Assembly (NCBI GenBank): GCA_001515265.1
Contig: LNDB01000003.1
Location: 115,966-179,965 of the forward strand
Direction: 5' to 3'
DNA: 64,000 nt
Source: Candidatus Dichloromethanomonas elyunquensis
Lineage (GTDB): Bacteria > Bacillota > Desulfitobacteriia > Desulfitobacteriales > Syntrophobotulaceae
Of this stretch, positions 61,012-64,000 are shown one piece after another. The position numbers and the translations under genes were made by a program. The notes under the pieces are model-generated. The model did no database searches and had not been told where the DNA came from. It saw only the letters and a list, made by a program, of their open reading frames with translations. Numbering within the stretch: the stretch's first letter is position 1; each line of letters starts with the position of its first letter.

Positions 61012-61806
61012 TTGGCGGCTTACTTTGGCATTATTAACGACTACGAAAAATTCGTCAAAGCTTTTCAGAGTTTGAGCGGACTTGATTTGAATTATTATAA
61101 AGAAAATCAAATGAAACGCCGTATCAATAATTTTATGGCGACTCACGAATATAAAGATAACTATACGGACTTTCTGAAAGCATTAGACTGCGACAGCAAC
61201 CTTTACGATGCTTTTTTTAAACACCTTACCATCAATGTGACGCAATTTTTTCGTGATTTGAGACTATGGGATGTATACAGGGAGAAAATTATTCCAGAGC
61301 TTCTAGCGGGCAAAACATCGCTCAAAATTTGGAGCGCCGGCTGTTCAGGAGGGCAGGAAGCCTATACTATGGCAATGATTATGGCAGAATACTTCCCAAA
61401 TATCCGGTATAGTATTTTGGGGACGGATATTGATATTAATGTCTTGCAGCAGGCACGCGCAGGAAATTATGAAGAAAGAGATTTCGCCAGTACCCCCAGG
61501 CCTTTCTTGGACAAGTACTTTACTCCTGCGGACAACAAATTTCAGGTAAAAGAGTCTTTGAAAGGAAATATCCGTTTTCAGGAGCAGAACCTGTTGACAG
61601 ACCGATTTGACCGGGGATTTGATATTATTGCCTGCCGAAATGTGGTCATTTATTTTACCGATGAAGCCAAAAACGTCCTCTATCAGAAATTTACCGACTC
61701 CTTAAACATCGGCGGTATCCTTTTCACAGGCAGTACGGAACACCTCTTCGGCAAAAGCCACTTCGGTCTGAAATCTATTTCCTCATTCTTTTATCAGAAA
61801 CAGTAG
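61012..61806 (+). CDS. cheR: Chemotaxis protein methyltransferase CheR
   Basis: CheR methylates glutamates on chemoreceptors with S-adenosylmethionine. The 264-residue product has the CheR N domain (FFKHLTINVTQFFRDLRLWDV) and the methyltransferase fold with IWSAGCSGGQEAYTMAMIM, LGTDIDINVLQQAR, IACRNVVIYFTDEAK and LFTGSTEHLFG. The start is probably the TTG at 61012, 7 nt after AGGGGGG; a GTG at 61006 lies on top of that site. It is outside the fla/che operon that holds CheA, CheB, CheC and CheD. Confidence 0.93.
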   Translation: MAAYFGIINDYEKFVKAFQSLSGLDLNYYKENQMKRRINNFMATHEYKDNYTDFLKALDCDSNLYDAFFKHLTINVTQFFRDLRLWDVYREKIIPELLAGKTSLKIWSAGCSGGQEAYTMAMIMAEYFPNIRYSILGTDIDINVLQQARAGNYEERDFASTPRPFLDKYFTPADNKFQVKESLKGNIRFQEQNLLTDRFDRGFDIIACRNVVIYFTDEAKNVLYQKFTDSLNIGGILFTGSTEHLFGKSHFGLKSISSFFYQKQ

Positions 61807-61993
61807 GTAAAACCTCTATTTTTTCTTTTTCCTGAATTTTCCTAAGTGGTATTTATATAAAATCTGTCAATTTAGCGACTGCTCTTTACTCCTTATTTCA
61901 ATATGTAAATTTTATTGTGCCGGTAATGTAATAATAAATAGTAAACAACAACTTTTCTGATAAACGTAAGGAAAGGAACGGATAAGCATTGAT

Positions 61994-62455
61994 ATGAAGA
62001 AAGTGAAAGGCAATCGGTTGCTTATTTTTGCCGGAATGCTTTGGTGTATTGCGGGGTTTAATGTTTTAAGAATCGGAGTTGCCAATATGATCACGTACTG
62101 GGCTTCCCCTGTTCTTTCTCTATCGTTCTCCTTAATTACATTTGGGCTGTTTACCAAATTGATTTTTTCTAAAATGGTCAACAAGCATTATAACCGTATT
62201 GCTGCATATGAAAACAAAGAAACAAACCTGACAAAAATTCTTGACGGAAAAGGGTTTGGCATATTAATTTTCATGGTAACGATTGGTGTTTTGTTTCGAA
62301 GATCCAATCTGATAAATCCATTGTATTTAGGAGCATTTTATGCCGGTCTGGGGACATCTCTTTTTTGCGCGGGGTCATTGTTTATATTCAAGTATTATCA
62401 ACTCAGAGTTCGATACCGGCAAAAAAATAAATCTGCGGGTGAAGAGAAATTATAG
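61994..62455 (+). CDS. Membrane protein of unknown function (four helices)
   Basis: I do not recognise the family. The 153-residue product has about four hydrophobic segments (LLIFAGMLWCIAGFNVLRIG, PVLSLSFSLITFGLFTKL, FGILIFMVTIGVLFRRSN and YAGLGTSLFCAGSLFIF). It has a basic cytosolic loop and a Lys-rich tail. It starts with ATG behind AAGGAAAGG. It has no clear partner; a hairpin-like GC-rich segment follows its stop. The preceding gap (61807-61993) is AT-rich with no gene seen. Confidence 0.6.
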   Translation: MKKVKGNRLLIFAGMLWCIAGFNVLRIGVANMITYWASPVLSLSFSLITFGLFTKLIFSKMVNKHYNRIAAYENKETNLTKILDGKGFGILIFMVTIGVLFRRSNLINPLYLGAFYAGLGTSLFCAGSLFIFKYYQLRVRYRQKNKSAGEEKL

Positions 62456-62478
62456 ATATCTTCCTGTTATCATTTCGC

Positions 62479-62500
62479 ATAAAAAAGCCCCGCGGGCCTT
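62479..62500 (-). terminator. GC-rich hairpin with T-run
   Basis: On the minus strand AAGGCCCGCGGGGC is followed by TTTTTT. The stem has one mismatch. It stands left of the first 130-bp repeat and could end transcription from the toxin-antitoxin side. Confidence 0.45.
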
Positions 62501-62530
62501 GATTTACTGAGGTTCTCGAGGCATTGTTTC

Positions 62531-62660
62531 TTATTTCCACTCGCTCACTTGGAGCGTTTTCTAAACAATTCTGTTTAGATTTCGTGGTTCATGCTATTCT
62601 AATTGCATCAATTATCCATATATTCTGGGTTCTCTGATTTTTTGTTGCCAAAGTGTTGCC
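62531..62660. repeat. 130-bp direct repeat, left copy
   Basis: This stretch is repeated at 63559-63688 in the same orientation with 7 mismatches in 130 bp and no gaps. It contains two small hairpins (CGCTC/GAGCG and CTAAACA/TGTTTAG) and ends with GTTGCCAA twice, 11 bp apart. It lies on the left side of the toxin-antitoxin pair. Its own identity is unknown; no reading frame is supported. Confidence 0.85.
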
Positions 62661-62768
62661 AAGACACTTACTCTCCACGAAGCCTGGCGCTGATGTCCGA
62701 AGAACTGAAAAGCACCCTCAAAACGGTAACTTCTATATCTCCGACCGCATAAATAGAGGATGACAATC

Positions 62769-63044
62769 TTAAAATAAATCGCTATGCGTTCCCGTTCGTG
62801 TGAGATATAGAATCAAGTCACTTTCTGTCAATTCATAAATCAGCAACCAATCCGGCGTTATATGACATTCTCTACACCTTGCGTAATTACCGCTCAAATA
62901 ATGATCTTTATACTTAGCTGGTAATTCTTCACCGCTGGCAATAATTTTAATGACTTCGGTTATTAAGGAAAGGTCATAGCCGCGTTTCTCAACTCTTTTT
63001 AGATCTTTCTGAAACACAGTAGAGGGTTTCACCGTATATTTCAT
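62769..63044 (-). CDS. RelE/YafQ-type mRNA interferase toxin
   Basis: The 91-residue toxin of the RelE superfamily cuts mRNA at the ribosome. Features: the N-terminal QKDLKRVEKRGYDLSLITEVIK, LPAKYKDHYLSGNYARCRECHITPDWLLIY and the C-terminal LYLTRTGTHSDLF. Conserved His/Asp/Arg residues of the YafQ type (H in ECHITPDW, the H and F near the end) are present. It overlaps the antitoxin gene by 4 nt (ATGA). Confidence 0.9.
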   Translation of the reverse strand: MKYTVKPSTVFQKDLKRVEKRGYDLSLITEVIKIIASGEELPAKYKDHYLSGNYARCRECHITPDWLLIYELTESDLILYLTRTGTHSDLF

Positions 63045-63316
63045 TTTAGAAGCTCCCTCATCATTTCATCTACATCACTATATCCCTTATAAGCTTCTGA
63101 ATTAAGCTTCATTCTCTCCACTTCTTCTATAGCGGCAACTGTTTCTGCATTCGGTACATTACGAGATATATTAAAAGGTATTCTCTGTTCCCTGACAGCT
63201 TGCCTTGCAAAAGCAATAAAAGCGGTAGTCATAGACAATCCTAAATCAGAAAATAATTCCTCCGCCTGCTTTTTTAATTCCACGTCCATTCGAATAGTGA
63301 TATTTGTATTAGCCAT
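63041..63316 (-). CDS. RelB/DinJ-family antitoxin
   Basis: The 91-residue antitoxin has the ribbon-helix-helix start MANTNITIRMDVELKKQAEELFSDLGLSMTTAFIAFARQAV and a flexible C-terminal arm that wraps the toxin. The start at 63316 has AAAGGAG 9 nt upstream, so the longer frame to 63406 is not used. It should repress its own operon through an operator around 63320-63420, which is AT-rich. Confidence 0.9.
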   Translation of the reverse strand: MANTNITIRMDVELKKQAEELFSDLGLSMTTAFIAFARQAVREQRIPFNISRNVPNAETVAAIEEVERMKLNSEAYKGYSDVDEMMRELLK

Positions 63317-63490
63317 ATAAAAACACTCCTTTTGTAGTTTTATATTTATTTTATAGCACAGTATATGTGCTTCGTCAATACGTTGCACGTACAATCCTAT
63401 ATTCACCTTTATTATATTTTTAATAATCCTTTGCTTTGATAACTTTTTGAATTATTTTGTTATTACTTTTCAATTCACTATAAGCTGAAA

Positions 63491-63526
63491 AAAAGCACCT
63501 GTGCCGGTACTGCTTCAGGTGCTTTT
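63491..63526. terminator. 11-bp hairpin, AAAAGCACCTG/CAGGTGCTTTT
   Basis: The stem is perfect, with a 14-base loop. T-runs lie on both sides, so it could act in either direction. It sits upstream of the toxin-antitoxin operon and 32 bp left of the second repeat copy. Confidence 0.7.
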
Positions 63527-63558
63527 GTTCGCTTTTTTGGCAGCAAGCCACCAGCAAC

Positions 63559-63688
63559 TTATTCCCACTCGCTCACTTGGAGCGTTTTCTAAACAATTCT
63601 GTTTAGATTTTGTGGCTCATGCTATTTTAATTGCATCTATTATCCATATGTTCTGGGTTCTCTGATTTTTTGTTGCCAAATTGTTGCC
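63559..63688. repeat. 130-bp direct repeat, right copy
   Basis: It is the partner of 62531-62660, separated by 1028 bp. The seven differences are scattered, so the copies are not very recent. Both hairpins are conserved. The second GTTGCC is followed by GG instead of AA. Confidence 0.85.
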
Positions 63689-64000
63689 GGAAAAATCTAT
63701 GACTAAGTATCTAGATTCTTCCATCATAACGCTATCAACATAACTCCTTTAGCTTACCCTCGAAATCTCTGTGTTCAGTAACCATATTGCGAACGATCGT
63801 TGCATATAAGCAATTCGTTAAAAAAATAGCTTAAAACTCTGTATCATTTACTCTGTTTTCCATATTATTCGGCGCTTGCCGATTTTCTGTTATGACAATG
63901 TTATCACATAGTATTAGTTAAATTAAGTGTAAGCGTCTAACACAGTCAGACGTAAGCTATATTAAGTCAGGCTCATCCACACCAAGAAGATCGCAAAGTA
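63689..64000. other. Right end without recognised gene
   Basis: The last 312 bp are AT-rich and show no reading frame, hairpin or promoter that I can support. A gene may begin beyond the window edge. Confidence 0.5.

Noticed and set aside
62661..62768. A remnant integrase gene between the left repeat and the toxin gene
   Set aside because: No frame gives recognisable recombinase motifs (no R-H-R-Y residues); the idea is only mentioned as one option for the origin of the repeat.

Overview
The window looks like a chromosomal segment of a motile, endospore-forming-type Clostridia bacterium, most plausibly from the Desulfitobacterium/Dehalobacter/Desulfosporosinus neighbourhood. That placement is an inference from gene content and order: a Bacillus/Clostridia-style fla/che operon with FliY, CheC, CheD, FlhF, FlhG, FliW, CsrA and a YviE homologue; PerR; MecA; a selenocysteine-containing SelD; and clear AGGAGG ribosome binding sites with frequent GTG/TTG starts. 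No rRNA or tRNA gene was seen.

Left part (1-17.4 kb, almost all minus strand) is mixed housekeeping. It holds mraZ (cut by the window edge, with its TGGG repeat operator), metX behind a truncated patatin-like remnant, a DUF1858 protein, a GH2-like membrane protein downstream of perR, and a perR promoter carrying a near-perfect Per box. A small hairpin-rich, MITE-like element, a ferredoxin and a 49-residue zinc-ribbon protein follow. Next come a PHP phosphoesterase, the TldD/TldE pair, FapA, an LCP-family protein, and selA-selD, where selD reads through an in-frame UGA. A 70-residue zinc-ribbon protein on the plus strand and MecA close this part.

Middle part (17.6-57.5 kb, all minus strand) is one very large flagellar and chemotaxis locus. 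Read in the direction of transcription it starts with flgM-flgN-flgK-flgL-yviE-fliW-csrA, then flagellin with its own sigma-D promoter and a CsrA-binding leader, then flaG-fliD-fliS and a coiled-coil protein. The cheA-cheW-cheB-flgC-fliE-fliF-fliG-fliH-fliI-fliJ-flbD-fliL-fliM-fliY-cheY-fliO-fliP-fliQ-fliR-flhB-flhA-flhF-flhG-pilZ-cheC-cheD-orf-sigD operon follows. A second sigma-D promoter then precedes fliK-flgD-flgE-flgG-flgB-flgF-cheW. Together these encode the basal body, export gate, hook, filament, switch, motor control and an adaptation system; no chemoreceptor gene is in the window. Oddities are flgB placed away from flgC-fliE, a frameshift in flgE, and a ten-T tract inside the sigma-D promoter that drives the hook genes.

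Right part (57.8-64 kb) has motA-motB on the plus strand, a Tat-exported M28 peptidase on the minus strand, yaaR and cheR on the plus strand, and a small membrane protein. It ends with a DinJ/YafQ-type toxin-antitoxin pair lying between two 130-bp direct repeats that are about 95% identical. Nothing here looks like a wholly new defence or mobile system. The best leads are regulatory (flagellin leader, hook promoter), the GH2-membrane fusion, the small zinc-ribbon proteins and the repeat-bounded toxin-antitoxin cassette.
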